Source: Fontisphaera persica
GTDB lineage: Bacteria; Verrucomicrobiota; Verrucomicrobiia; Limisphaerales; Fontisphaeraceae
Assembly: GCF_024832785.1 (NCBI RefSeq)
Contig: NZ_CP116615.1
Coordinates: 4,216,001-4,280,000, forward strand
Direction of reading: 5' to 3'
DNA length: 64,000 nucleotides
Shown here one piece after another: positions 35,957-44,844 of the stretch. A program made the position numbers and the translations under genes. Within the stretch, counting starts at the first letter, position 1. The number at the start of each line of letters is the position of its first letter. The notes below the pieces were generated by a model. The model searched no databases, was not told where the DNA came from, and saw only the letters and a program-made list of their open reading frames with translations.

Positions 35957-37725
35957 TTTTGGGGCTCCAGTTGCCGGCGCACCAGCTCCGGCAGGTATTT
36001 CACGGGCACCGGTCCACAGAGAAGCACCGCCTCATGATAGCGTCCCAACTCGAACCGCTCCGCCCTATCTTGCTGCACCTGCTGGCGCAATTGATACAGG
36101 GCCATGCGCCCGGCAAAGTAGGTGGACAGTTGCACAGAGCTTTGCTGGGAGCGGATGATTTTCAGGCGGGCCTCGCCCTCGCTTTGAAAAGCCCGTTGCG
36201 TCAAAAACGCCAGGGCCTCCTCCTCGCTCATGGAGGTGCAATGCATTTTGTGGTCAAGCATGGCGTTGGCAATGGCGCGGAGATAGAACTTGAGCTGGTT
36301 GAGCCGCAACCGCAGGTCGCCCGCGCCAAAGCCCTGGTCCAGCATCATCTGCTCGGTGTAAACCGCCCAGCCTTCGACATACACGCCGCTGGCCAGCACC
36401 TTGCGGATTAACGAAGGGACGCGGTTGGCATACTCATGCTGCACGTAATGGCCGGGATAGGCCTCGTGGATGGTGAGGATTTGCAGCATGTGCTGATTGT
36501 ACTCTTCCAGGAAACTTTTCACCCGCTCCGCCGGCCAGTCGCGGGGCGGGGGGCTGATGGCATAGTAACCGGCCGCCGCCGGGTCCAGCGGCGGCGGAGA
36601 GTTCATGTAGGCAATCGCGTTGCCGCGCTGAAACTCCGGCATTTCGATGATCTGGCAACGATCCGGGTCGGGCAGTTGCAAAATGTCCGCTGCGCGGATG
36701 AATTGCTTGATGCGCGCCACGGTGGCGCGCGCGTCCTTGATTAAATCCGCCGGACGGCCATGCTCCTGGCCCACACGTTGAATGACCTGCGCCACCGTTT
36801 CCCGCCGTCCCGCGGGAGTATCCGGCGGGATGACGCGCCCCGGAAAATATACCCCCCACAACTGGCGGGCCACCACGTACAATTCCTGCTCCACCCGCGC
36901 AAACTCAGATTCCGCCATCTGCAGCAGGGTGTCGGCGTCCCATCCCGTCTGGAGGGTCAGTTCGAGTTTCTTGCTGAATTTCTCCCGGCCGATGCGCCAG
37001 TTGCCGGTGGCGCGGGGAAGCAGCTCCTGCTCCAGAAATTGCTGGTACTCGCGCAGCACCGGCAGAACCTGGGCGGCGGCGGCCTTCAGGCGCGGCTCCT
37101 GGGGCGTGCGGCCCACCAGGTCAAACAGGGTTTTGGTGTAAAAATTGATGGCGCCACGATTCTGGCGGATGGCGGTTTCCACCACCACCCGCGGCGGATT
37201 TTTGAGACTGCGGCGGGCTTCGGCCACCACCTGCGGCAGGAAGGCCATGCGGGCCACGGCATTGCTGATGTTGGTCTCTTTGGGGAGCGTGGACTGGGCG
37301 AGGACCAGGTACACGGCATCATTGAGATATTGGTTGTACACCCGCGGGTCTTCGGCCCAGGGGTCAAAGTTGTCCATCATCCACAAGGAGCGCTCGAGGC
37401 TGCTGCGGAAAATCTCGTAATCCACCTGCCCATCCCGGCTGAGGGCCGCGTAATTTACCGCTTGCGGCAGCGCGTCCAGCGCAGCGCGGCACTCGTCCTT
37501 CCAGCGGGCACGGGCGGCGGGGGAGATGTCATCCAGCAGATGGTCGTAGCGGTGGTCGCCCAGCTCGGTGGCCAGCAGGGGGCGTTGGCGCAACTGGCGT
37601 TCCAGGTATTGGCGGAAAAAATCCGCCAGCTTTTGGTCCTCGGGTGATGAGGCCGCCACGGGGGCAGGGCTGGCGCAGAGACAACCCAAGCCACCCAATA
37701 GCAGGCACCAAAACAAAGTTTTCAT
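35953..37725 (-). CDS. DUF885-family secreted metallopeptidase-like protein
   Basis: A 590-residue protein with a signal peptide (MKTLFWCLLLGGLGCLCASP). The DUF885 domain fills the mature part. The metal-binding candidate HEAYPGHYVQ lies near residue 424 and a downstream conserved Glu in VEGWAVYTEQMM near 458, the arrangement proposed for these zinc peptidase-like proteins. MNSPPP and AYPGHY motifs fit the family. Exported to the periplasm; substrates are unknown. The start is supported by the signal peptide. It forms a two-gene unit with the lipoprotein downstream. Confidence 0.85.
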   Translation of the reverse strand: MKTLFWCLLLGGLGCLCASPAPVAASSPEDQKLADFFRQYLERQLRQRPLLATELGDHRYDHLLDDISPAARARWKDECRAALDALPQAVNYAALSRDGQVDYEIFRSSLERSLWMMDNFDPWAEDPRVYNQYLNDAVYLVLAQSTLPKETNISNAVARMAFLPQVVAEARRSLKNPPRVVVETAIRQNRGAINFYTKTLFDLVGRTPQEPRLKAAAAQVLPVLREYQQFLEQELLPRATGNWRIGREKFSKKLELTLQTGWDADTLLQMAESEFARVEQELYVVARQLWGVYFPGRVIPPDTPAGRRETVAQVIQRVGQEHGRPADLIKDARATVARIKQFIRAADILQLPDPDRCQIIEMPEFQRGNAIAYMNSPPPLDPAAAGYYAISPPPRDWPAERVKSFLEEYNQHMLQILTIHEAYPGHYVQHEYANRVPSLIRKVLASGVYVEGWAVYTEQMMLDQGFGAGDLRLRLNQLKFYLRAIANAMLDHKMHCTSMSEEEALAFLTQRAFQSEGEARLKIIRSQQSSVQLSTYFAGRMALYQLRQQVQQDRAERFELGRYHEAVLLCGPVPVKYLPELVRRQLEPQK

Positions 37726-37906
37726 GCGTGCCAGTTACTATGCGCGGCGGCTGGCCAATCGGCCAGCGAAAAGCAAACCACCCCCACCCGGGGCATCGCC
37801 GCCCCAACGGTAAAGGCAAGGGAGGCGTGAAATGCCCCGCTGCGCCTGTGCGCCGGGAGGACGGGCACGCCGCCGCTCGCCGGGCTGGCGACGGCTCCGC
37901 CAGGCC

Positions 37907-38644
37907 TTAGGGAGCCAGGCGCATCAAATGGATGTTGCGGAAGTGAATCTCGCCTCCCTCGGATTGCAGCCCCACCGGGCCGGGCACCACTTCCACGTCC
38001 GTGGCTTCATTCACCAGTTGGCCGTTCATCCAGACCTGCACCCGCGGGCCCTGGGCCAGAACCACCACATGATTCCATTCGCCCGCCGGTTTTTCGTTGC
38101 CAGCCATGCGGGTGACGCCGCGCAAATCCCCGCCCAGTTGATGATTGGGCACAAAGCGGAAGCGGTCGGCCGGCCCGTTGATTTTCATGCCATGAAAGCC
38201 GTACAAGTCCCCGGCGTTGCCATGCCGGAGCTGGGTTTCAATGCAGCGTGGCAACGCGCGCGGCGCGCCATTGATGCGCCCAAACAGGCCGCTGTTGCCC
38301 GGCGTCTTGCCCGGCGCCCAGCGATATTCCAGCTCCAGGCGGTAATCGGTGAACACTTGTTTGGTGTGCAAATACCCCATGGGTTCGCCGCTGCAAATAA
38401 TGATGCCGTCCTGCACCCGCCACACTTTCTCCATCGGCACTTTGGGGTCCGCCGAGACCGCCTTCCAGCCGCTCAAATTGCGGCCATTGAACAAGGCCAT
38501 TGCCGGTTGGGCAGTGCCGCCTGCGGAGGCGGCCGGCTGGCTTCTACCGCCGGAGGAGGAAGCACAGGAAACCGCCAGCCAACCCGCCACGCCAAGCGAC
38601 ACAGCACCTGCCCAGAGATTGAAGTTGCGCGTATTTTTCATCAC
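37907..38644 (-). CDS. DUF1080 / 3-keto-disaccharide hydrolase-domain lipoprotein
   Basis: A 245-residue protein with a lipobox-like LAVSC at about residues 23-27 after a hydrophobic stretch. The mature domain is a concanavalin-like fold of the 3-keto-disaccharide hydrolase (DUF1080) family: ALFNGRNLSGWKAV, WRVQDGIIICSGEPMGYL, DYRLELEYRWAPG, NSGLFGRI and the WNHVVVLAQGPRVQVWMNG ending. Some members cleave 3-keto-glycosides; many are uncharacterised and expanded in Verrucomicrobiota. It is 59 bases after the large minus-strand membrane operon and could be a read-through partner, though the function looks unrelated. Confidence 0.85.
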   Translation of the reverse strand: MMKNTRNFNLWAGAVSLGVAGWLAVSCASSSGGRSQPAASAGGTAQPAMALFNGRNLSGWKAVSADPKVPMEKVWRVQDGIIICSGEPMGYLHTKQVFTDYRLELEYRWAPGKTPGNSGLFGRINGAPRALPRCIETQLRHGNAGDLYGFHGMKINGPADRFRFVPNHQLGGDLRGVTRMAGNEKPAGEWNHVVVLAQGPRVQVWMNGQLVNEATDVEVVPGPVGLQSEGGEIHFRNIHLMRLAP

Positions 38645-38703
38645 CGCGCATTCTGGCAGGAAGCCGCCCCGCCCGCCAAGCGCAAACGCAAGCCGGTCCG
38701 GAA

Positions 38704-40122
38704 TCAGGGCGCGGTGGGCGGCGGCAGATTGAGCTTGGCGCGCAGCACCGCCTGCAGGCGCGGGTCCATGGCGCCGGGGGCCAGCAAATCATCGCGCACC
38801 TGCTGGTCCATTTCCGCGAAAGGCCGCAGCCCGATGCGGGCAATGACCTCCGGGTCGCGGCCCAGGCCGGATTGGTAGCTGTTCCAGATGCGCTGGGCCA
38901 TGAGCCGCAGGCCGGTGGCTTCATCGTCCTGGTCCTGCACGAGGTAGAAATACGCGGTGTGCAAATAGCCCATAATGGTGGCTGTCACGCGGTCCCGGCC
39001 GGACTCGGAGACCGTTTCGGTGATGCGGCGCACGCAGAAGGTGTCGAGGTCGCCCCCGGCGGCTTTGACTTGCACATCATCGGGATACGACTGCGTGAGC
39101 ACCTGAAACCACCGCCGGGCCTCGGCCATGCGGTTGAAGGCGTAGAAGGTTTCAATGGCGGAGCGGAGGAAGTTGCGATGCGCGCGGCGGATGTTTTCCA
39201 CGGCGCCGGGTTCCTCCTGCATCTCGCGCAGGAAGGTAGGATGCAACCGTTCAATGACCTCCGGCTTGGGCCCCAGGATGGGGACGCCTTCAGGAGTGAA
39301 AGAAAGGATGCGGCCGCGCTCGAAGGAAAGCTGCAGGGCCTGGTGAATAAGCTGGTGGAGCGGGCGCACCTCGCCCGGGCGCGATTTTTTCAGGCCCAAA
39401 TGCAGCCAGTAAAGGGCATGGGCCTCGGGCAGCCGCCATTCCAGGGGGCCGTAGGTGTCGTCCACCTCCTGCATGAGGGCGGGGTCCATTTTGTATTGTT
39501 CACGCAACAGGCGGGCGCGCGCCTGGGCCTCTTCGGTTTGCGGGGCAATCAGCTCACGGTAGCCCAGGGCATTGGTGCCCAGGACCCGCGTCATTTCCGC
39601 CGCCCACTGGGCCTTGTAATAAAGATGGGCGGCATCGAGGTCCTTGCCGATTTTGTGCTGAAAATGCCAGGCCAGCTCGCGGTAGAGGAGGGCCTCGTCC
39701 GGGTTGTAGCGCAGGCCTTCGTCGCGCAGGAGGCGGATGCCGCGCTGGACCCAGCGCCAGCGGTCTTCGGGGGAGTTGAATTTGACGGAGATGTTATAGG
39801 CCATGTTCCAGGCCTGGTTGATCCAGACCTGTTTGAGGCGCGGCTGCAGCTTGGTAATCCAGTCGCTGAGCTGCACCATTTCAAAATATTTCTCCTCGTC
39901 TTGCAGGCGGGAGGCGCGCATCCACAGCGCATTGGCCACCAGGCCGCGAAAGCCGCCCAGGGCCACGGTCACAAAGGCCAGCATGGGAGGCGCGTTTCTC
40001 AGCTCCTCGCCCTTGGGAATCATGGCAGTGCGCCGGGCGTCGAGCGGAGCCTGCCAGCGGCTGGCGGCCAGCAACAACAGCAGCGCCAGGGCGGCATAGA
40101 TGATTTTGGCGCGCGTGACCAT
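38704..40122 (-). CDS. Membrane-anchored helical (TPR-like) protein of the SPFH/ABC cluster
   Basis: A 472-residue protein starting at the ATG at 40122 (MVTRAKIIYAALALLLLLAA). One N-terminal membrane helix precedes a mostly helical soluble part with TPR-like spacing, including LQPRLKQVWINQAWNMAYN and YNPDEALLYRELAWHFQHK. I recognise no named domain. Four bases separate it from the upstream ABC permease gene, so it is the last member of the eight-gene unit at 38.7-49.8 kb. The anchor plus repeat layout suits an assembly factor exposed to the periplasm. Confidence 0.6.
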   Translation of the reverse strand: MVTRAKIIYAALALLLLLAASRWQAPLDARRTAMIPKGEELRNAPPMLAFVTVALGGFRGLVANALWMRASRLQDEEKYFEMVQLSDWITKLQPRLKQVWINQAWNMAYNISVKFNSPEDRWRWVQRGIRLLRDEGLRYNPDEALLYRELAWHFQHKIGKDLDAAHLYYKAQWAAEMTRVLGTNALGYRELIAPQTEEAQARARLLREQYKMDPALMQEVDDTYGPLEWRLPEAHALYWLHLGLKKSRPGEVRPLHQLIHQALQLSFERGRILSFTPEGVPILGPKPEVIERLHPTFLREMQEEPGAVENIRRAHRNFLRSAIETFYAFNRMAEARRWFQVLTQSYPDDVQVKAAGGDLDTFCVRRITETVSESGRDRVTATIMGYLHTAYFYLVQDQDDEATGLRLMAQRIWNSYQSGLGRDPEVIARIGLRPFAEMDQQVRDDLLAPGAMDPRLQAVLRAKLNLPPPTAP

Positions 40123-40126
40123 GGTT

Positions 40127-41512
40127 TTAAGTGGCGGCAAGCTGCGCGGCGGCCAGCTCTCGCCGGGTGAAAGTGCTGATGCCCAGCAGCGCAAACGCTC
40201 CGCCCAACACCATCATGACCTGCAGGAAGGCCTGGCCGAGCGTGCCCCACGTGATGCTCCGGCCGGTGCTCAGCGCGTCAATGGGCGAAAAAGAGCGCGC
40301 CAGTTGCACCACCGAGAGGATGCCCTTGAACACCGGCAGCATCACGCGGTCCACCAGGGGCATGTCCACCTGGCCGGTTTCGTGATCACGCCCCATCACC
40401 GTGCCCTCCTCCAGCGCCGCGGCCATCGAGCCGCTGAACAGCAGCACCACCATCAGCGACAGGGCGAAAAACGCCGCCACCGGGAAGGATAAGAAGGCCG
40501 AAGCCGCCAGCCCCAGCGCCGCCAGCAGGGCCAGCCACATCCAGAGAATCAACAGGCCGCGCGCGTAATTGATTTCAAAACTCGACTCCCGATACAACAC
40601 CTCCAGGCCGTCCTCCAGCAGAAAGACCACCGCGGTGGGATTGCGGTTCACGAAGTGAATGAGCAGCGTGCCGTCCTCGCCAATGACCCGCGAGGCGGGC
40701 ACGACAAACTCCTGAAACGCCTCGGGCGTCATGGGCATGACGTGCTCATAAAGCGGGGCCTCCAGCGGGCCGAAGCGCCAGCGCCCCTCCACCACCACGC
40801 CGGGGCGGTATTCGGGCAGGTAGAGTTTGGCCCGGATGTGCAGGGGGCCGTCACCCAGCCGCTCGCGCAGGCCGCGGGCGTTGAGGCGCCAGGCGCGGGC
40901 GTAATCGCGGCGCACGATTTGATCGGCGGCTTTGAATTGCTCCTCGATTTCCTTCAGCACGGCTGCCGCGTCCTGCGGGGAGAGGGGGCCGGGGTGTTGC
41001 TTGCGCCAGTCGGCAAAAGCCCTGGCCACCAGGGGGCGCAAGTCCTTGGGCGGCTCTTTCAGCGAGGCCCGCGCCACCAGCACTTCCTGGCGGAGGCGTT
41101 CGCGCTGGGGCGGCGGCAGCTCGCGGGAGCGCCATTGCAACTGGGCATACACCAGCAGGCCGGCGGCCAGCAGCAGGGCGGCGTCCAGGGTCACAATGCC
41201 CAGCCAGCGGCCGGCCCAGATTTTCCACCGCGGGACGGGTTTCACCGCCACCATTTGCATCTGGCCTTCCTCGATGTCCCGGGCCAGCGTGCCGCAGGCC
41301 AGCCACAGGGTGGCGGCGCCCAGCAGCGCGAAAATGCTGCCCAGCGCGTAGGTGAGCACAATCTGGGTGAAGCCGGTGGCCGTCTCGTCATGCTTGATGA
41401 TGCCCGGCAACACCACCGCCGCCACCACCAGCAGCGCGCTCAGCGCCCAAATCAGGCGGTATCGGAAGGCCGCCTTCCAGGTCAGCCGCGCCATGGCCAG
41501 CAAAGCTCTCAT
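40127..41512 (-). CDS. ABC-2 type transporter permease (GldF/NosY-like) with large extracytoplasmic domain
   Basis: A 461-residue permease. The first helix starts near residue 20, and two more flank LACGTLARDIEEGQMQMVAVKPVPRWKIW, a cytoplasmic coupling segment characteristic of ABC-2 permeases that partner NosF/GldA-type ATPases. A soluble region of about 190 residues (about 120-310) lies between the helix groups, larger than in most such permeases. Four further helices follow. It is 3 bases downstream of the ABC ATPase gene. The transported substrate is unknown. Confidence 0.78.
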   Translation of the reverse strand: MRALLAMARLTWKAAFRYRLIWALSALLVVAAVVLPGIIKHDETATGFTQIVLTYALGSIFALLGAATLWLACGTLARDIEEGQMQMVAVKPVPRWKIWAGRWLGIVTLDAALLLAAGLLVYAQLQWRSRELPPPQRERLRQEVLVARASLKEPPKDLRPLVARAFADWRKQHPGPLSPQDAAAVLKEIEEQFKAADQIVRRDYARAWRLNARGLRERLGDGPLHIRAKLYLPEYRPGVVVEGRWRFGPLEAPLYEHVMPMTPEAFQEFVVPASRVIGEDGTLLIHFVNRNPTAVVFLLEDGLEVLYRESSFEINYARGLLILWMWLALLAALGLAASAFLSFPVAAFFALSLMVVLLFSGSMAAALEEGTVMGRDHETGQVDMPLVDRVMLPVFKGILSVVQLARSFSPIDALSTGRSITWGTLGQAFLQVMMVLGGAFALLGISTFTRRELAAAQLAAT

Positions 41513-41515
41513 GCG

Positions 41516-42760
41516 TCAGGAGCCTTTGAGCAATTTCTGCAACTTTTCCTCGGCGCGACGCAATTCCTCCGCAACCGGCGCCGGCGTGGGCGCCGCCGCA
41601 GACGCAGCCGGGGGTGAAAGTTCAGCGGGAGGCGCGGCGGTTTGCGTCAACTGCGCCAGTTTGGCGGCCTCCGGCGCGCCGCCAGAGGGGGCCGGGGCGG
41701 GCGAAGGCGCGGGTTGCTCCGCGGGTTCAGGCCGGACAAAACGTTCCAGGCGGCGGTCCGGCGCGGCCGTGTCGGCGGGCCGCAAATACTCGGCCAGCAC
41801 ATTGGCGGAGGTGGCGCCAGAGGTCTCCTCCGCCTGTTCGCGGGCGCGGCGCACGACTTCGAGAAAGTAACGCTCCAGGTTTTGGGTGGGATTGTCCACC
41901 TGCACCTGGCCGTCGCCCACCTCGGCGCGCAAAATTTCCAGCACCTTTTCCAGGGCGGACCGCGACAACACCGGCGTGGTGATGCGCAGGGTGTCGCGCT
42001 CCGTCAGCAAATCTTTCAGGGCGCCCATGGCCTGGATTTTGCCGCCGTAGTAAATGACCACCCGGTCGCAAACATCCTCGACATCCGCCAGCAAGTGACT
42101 GCTGAGAATCACCGTTTTACCGCGGCGCGCCAGGGCGAGGATTAAATCCTTGACCTCGCGGCAGCCAATGGGGTCCAGGCCGGCGGTGGGTTCATCCAGG
42201 ATTACCAGGTCCGGGTCATTGATGAGCGCCTGCGCCAGCCCGATGCGCCGCTGCATGCCCTTGGAAAACTCGCCCACCGCGCGCGCACGCACGCCGCCCA
42301 GCCCCACCATTTCCAGGAGTTGCTCCGTGCGCCGGTCCCGCTCGCGCGGGGGCAGCTCAAACAAATCGCCAAAGAACTTCAACGTCTCGCGCGAGTCCAG
42401 AAAACGGTAGAGATACGATTCCTCCGGCAGGTAGCCGATGCGGGCCTTGGTGGCCACGTGGCGGGGGGAATGATTGAACACGAGAATCTGGCCGGCCGTG
42501 GGCCGCAGCAGCCCCAGAATCATTTTGACGGTGGTGGATTTGCCGGAGCCATTCGGCCCCAGCAGGCCGAAGACTTCGCCCCGATACACCTCGAAGTCCA
42601 CTCCGTTGACGGCCCGCGCCTTGGGCCGGCCCCAGAAGTCCTTGAAGATTTTGGTCAGCCCGCGCACCGAGACCACCACCTCGCGCCCGGAGGCAGCCCC
42701 GGCGGGGGCCGCCGGGGAGCGGGCGGGGGCTTGCATTTCCGGCATGACCTGCGTTGCCAT
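41516..42760 (-). CDS. ABC transporter ATP-binding protein with Pro/Ala-rich C-terminal tail
   Basis: A 414-residue ATPase starting at the ATG at 42760. The nucleotide-binding domain covers about 30-265: Walker A GPNGSGKST, signature FSKGMQRRIGLAQAL, Walker B LVILDEPTAGLDP and the switch His in SSHLLADVED. The fold class is that of NosF/GldA/CcmA drug- or copper-type ATPases. A tail of about 70 residues rich in Pro, Ala and Glu, ending in a short coiled-coil-like helix, is unusual. It probably powers the two ABC-2 permeases of the cluster. The much longer frame to 43279 overlaps the P-type ATPase gene and is not used. Confidence 0.88.
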   Translation of the reverse strand: MATQVMPEMQAPARSPAAPAGAASGREVVVSVRGLTKIFKDFWGRPKARAVNGVDFEVYRGEVFGLLGPNGSGKSTTVKMILGLLRPTAGQILVFNHSPRHVATKARIGYLPEESYLYRFLDSRETLKFFGDLFELPPRERDRRTEQLLEMVGLGGVRARAVGEFSKGMQRRIGLAQALINDPDLVILDEPTAGLDPIGCREVKDLILALARRGKTVILSSHLLADVEDVCDRVVIYYGGKIQAMGALKDLLTERDTLRITTPVLSRSALEKVLEILRAEVGDGQVQVDNPTQNLERYFLEVVRRAREQAEETSGATSANVLAEYLRPADTAAPDRRLERFVRPEPAEQPAPSPAPAPSGGAPEAAKLAQLTQTAAPPAELSPPAASAAAPTPAPVAEELRRAEEKLQKLLKGS

Positions 42761-42792
42761 AAAGTTGCCTCTGTGTCCAAAACCGCCACCGT

Positions 42793-44841
42793 TCAGGCCG
42801 GTTGCGGTTTGAAGGTGATGGGTTGCTCCGGCACGGAAGGCGCGGGGGTGGAGGGCGTGGCGGCCGGCTCGTAGTGCTCCAGCTCCTCGCCCTGGCGGAC
42901 CAGCCGCGCGCTGTTGAAGATGACGATGAAGGAACCGACGTTGTGCATGATGGCCGCCACGATGGGGCTGAGGTAGCCAAACGCCGAAAGCGCCAGGCCG
43001 CCCACAATGAACAGGATGCCCACCACAAAGTTTTGATTGATGACCGAGCGCGTGGCGCGGGACAGCCGCACCAGAAACGGCAGCCGCCGCAAATCGTTGT
43101 TCATCAGCGCGATGGTGGCGCTGTGGATGGCCACCTCGCTGCCGGCGGCGCCCATCGCGATGCCGATGTCGCCGGCGGCCAGGGCGGGGGCGTCGTTCAC
43201 CCCGTCGCCCACCACCGCCACGCGCAGGCCCTGTTGTTTGAAGGCGCGCACAAAGTCCACCTTGTCCTGGGGCAGGCACTCGCCGCGGCTCTCTTCGCAG
43301 CCAATTTCCCGCGCCACCCGCGCCGCCACCGGCTGGCGGTCCCCGCTGACCATGGCGATGCGGCGCACGCCAATGGCCTTCAATTCCTCCAGCGCCGGTC
43401 TGGCTTCGGCGCGCGTTTCATCCCGCAACCCAATCCAGCCGAGGAACCGGCCCTGCCGCGCCACAAAAATCAGGCTGAATCCCTCCGTTTCATTCAAGTC
43501 CACCGACTTCAGAAAATCACCCTGGAGGCCGTGGTCCTGCAACCATTGGGCCCGCCCCACCAGCACTTCGGCACCTTCCACCTGCGCTTTGACGCCGCGG
43601 CCGGCGGTTTCGGCGAAGTTCTGCGGCTCGGCCAGGGGCACGTTGACTTCCTCCGCCAAGGCTGCCAGGGCCTTGGCGGCGGGGTGATTGCTGTATTTCT
43701 CCGCCGAGGCGGCCAGACGCAGCAGCTCGGCCGGGCTGACGCCTTCCTGCGGCGCCAGGCGGCTCACGGCCAGCTTGCCGGTGGTGATGGTGCCGGTTTT
43801 ATCGAAGATGAAGGCGGTCAGGCGCCCGGCCAGTTCCAGGTCGGCCACATTTTTAATCAAGATGCCCAGTCGCGCCGCCGCGGAAAGGGCGGCCACAATC
43901 GCCGTGGGGGTGGCGAGCACAAAGGCGCAGGGGCAGGAGACCACCAGGGTGGCGATGACCCGGTTGAGGTCGCGCGTGAACACCCACACCAGCGCGGCCA
44001 CCACCAGCACCAGCGGCGTGTAAAAGCCCATGTACTGGTCAATGATGCGCATGATGGGCAGCTTGGTCTGCTCGGCGGCCAGGATTAAATCCCGCACGCG
44101 GCCCAGCGTGGTGTCGCGCCCGGCGCGGCTGACCTTGATGTCCAGCACCCCGGTTAAATTGATGGTGCCCGCAAAGACTTCGTCCCCCGCCTTTTTGTCC
44201 ACCGGCAGCGATTCGCCGGTGATGCTGGCCTGATTGAGCGAGCTTTGGCCGGAGACCACCACGCCGTCGGCGCCCACGTTGTCGCCGGGGCGCACGCGGA
44301 TGATGTCGCCCACTTTCAATTCATGCACCGGCACTTCTTCCTCGGTGTTGCCCGCCACGCGCCGGGCCTTGGTGGGGGTGAGTTTGATGAGCGATTCAAT
44401 GGACGCGCGCGCGCCCTCGGCGGTGCGGGTTTCGATGATTTCGCCCATGAGCATGAAGAAGGCAATGACGCCGGCGGTTTTGTAATCGCCCGTGGAGATG
44501 GCGGCCAGCACGGCCAGGGCCACCAGCTCATTGATGCTCAGGAGGCCGCGGCGCAAATCCTTGATGGCCGTCATCACGATGGGCGCGCCGAGGATGACCG
44601 CGCCCAGCATGCCGCTGGCGGCGGCCACCAGCGTGGCCCGGTCCACCACCCAGTCCACCACGTAGGCGTTAATCACGAACATCAGCCCGATGAGGGTCTG
44701 GGTCAGCCGCACCTGGGTGTGGGAATGGTCATGGCCGCAGGCGGGGCAGCTTCCGCCGCCCTCGTGATGCGAATGGTGAGGGTGATGCGGGGCGGGGTCC
44801 GCATCATGCGTCCGGCGGCTGAGCAGGGAGGTGACTTGCAT
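42793..44841 (-). CDS. P1B-type heavy-metal translocating ATPase
   Basis: A 682-residue P-type ATPase. The membrane metal site CPC is in VSCPCAFVLATP (about residue 302), the phosphorylated Asp in DKTGTITTGKL (about 347), the A-domain loop in TGESLPVDK and the hinge in VGDGVNDAPAL. Instead of an HMA domain, the N-terminus (about 17-45) is a His-rich stretch with HHPHHSHHEGG, CPAC and HDHSHTQ. CPC pumps export Cu, Ag, Zn or Cd; the His-rich end hints at Zn or Cu. It lies 3 bases after the HflK-like gene, inside a run of SPFH genes, which is not a usual setting for a metal efflux pump. A C-terminal Pro-rich tail is present. Confidence 0.92.
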   Translation of the reverse strand: MQVTSLLSRRTHDADPAPHHPHHSHHEGGGSCPACGHDHSHTQVRLTQTLIGLMFVINAYVVDWVVDRATLVAAASGMLGAVILGAPIVMTAIKDLRRGLLSINELVALAVLAAISTGDYKTAGVIAFFMLMGEIIETRTAEGARASIESLIKLTPTKARRVAGNTEEEVPVHELKVGDIIRVRPGDNVGADGVVVSGQSSLNQASITGESLPVDKKAGDEVFAGTINLTGVLDIKVSRAGRDTTLGRVRDLILAAEQTKLPIMRIIDQYMGFYTPLVLVVAALVWVFTRDLNRVIATLVVSCPCAFVLATPTAIVAALSAAARLGILIKNVADLELAGRLTAFIFDKTGTITTGKLAVSRLAPQEGVSPAELLRLAASAEKYSNHPAAKALAALAEEVNVPLAEPQNFAETAGRGVKAQVEGAEVLVGRAQWLQDHGLQGDFLKSVDLNETEGFSLIFVARQGRFLGWIGLRDETRAEARPALEELKAIGVRRIAMVSGDRQPVAARVAREIGCEESRGECLPQDKVDFVRAFKQQGLRVAVVGDGVNDAPALAAGDIGIAMGAAGSEVAIHSATIALMNNDLRRLPFLVRLSRATRSVINQNFVVGILFIVGGLALSAFGYLSPIVAAIMHNVGSFIVIFNSARLVRQGEELEHYEPAATPSTPAPSVPEQPITFKPQPA

Positions 44842-44844
44842 AAC

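Noticed and set aside
42761-43279. N-terminal extension of the ABC ATPase by 173 codons
   Set aside because: It overlaps the C-terminal end of the P-type ATPase gene on the same strand and has a low-complexity Gly/Arg-rich translation; the ATG at 42760 directly precedes the ATPase domain.
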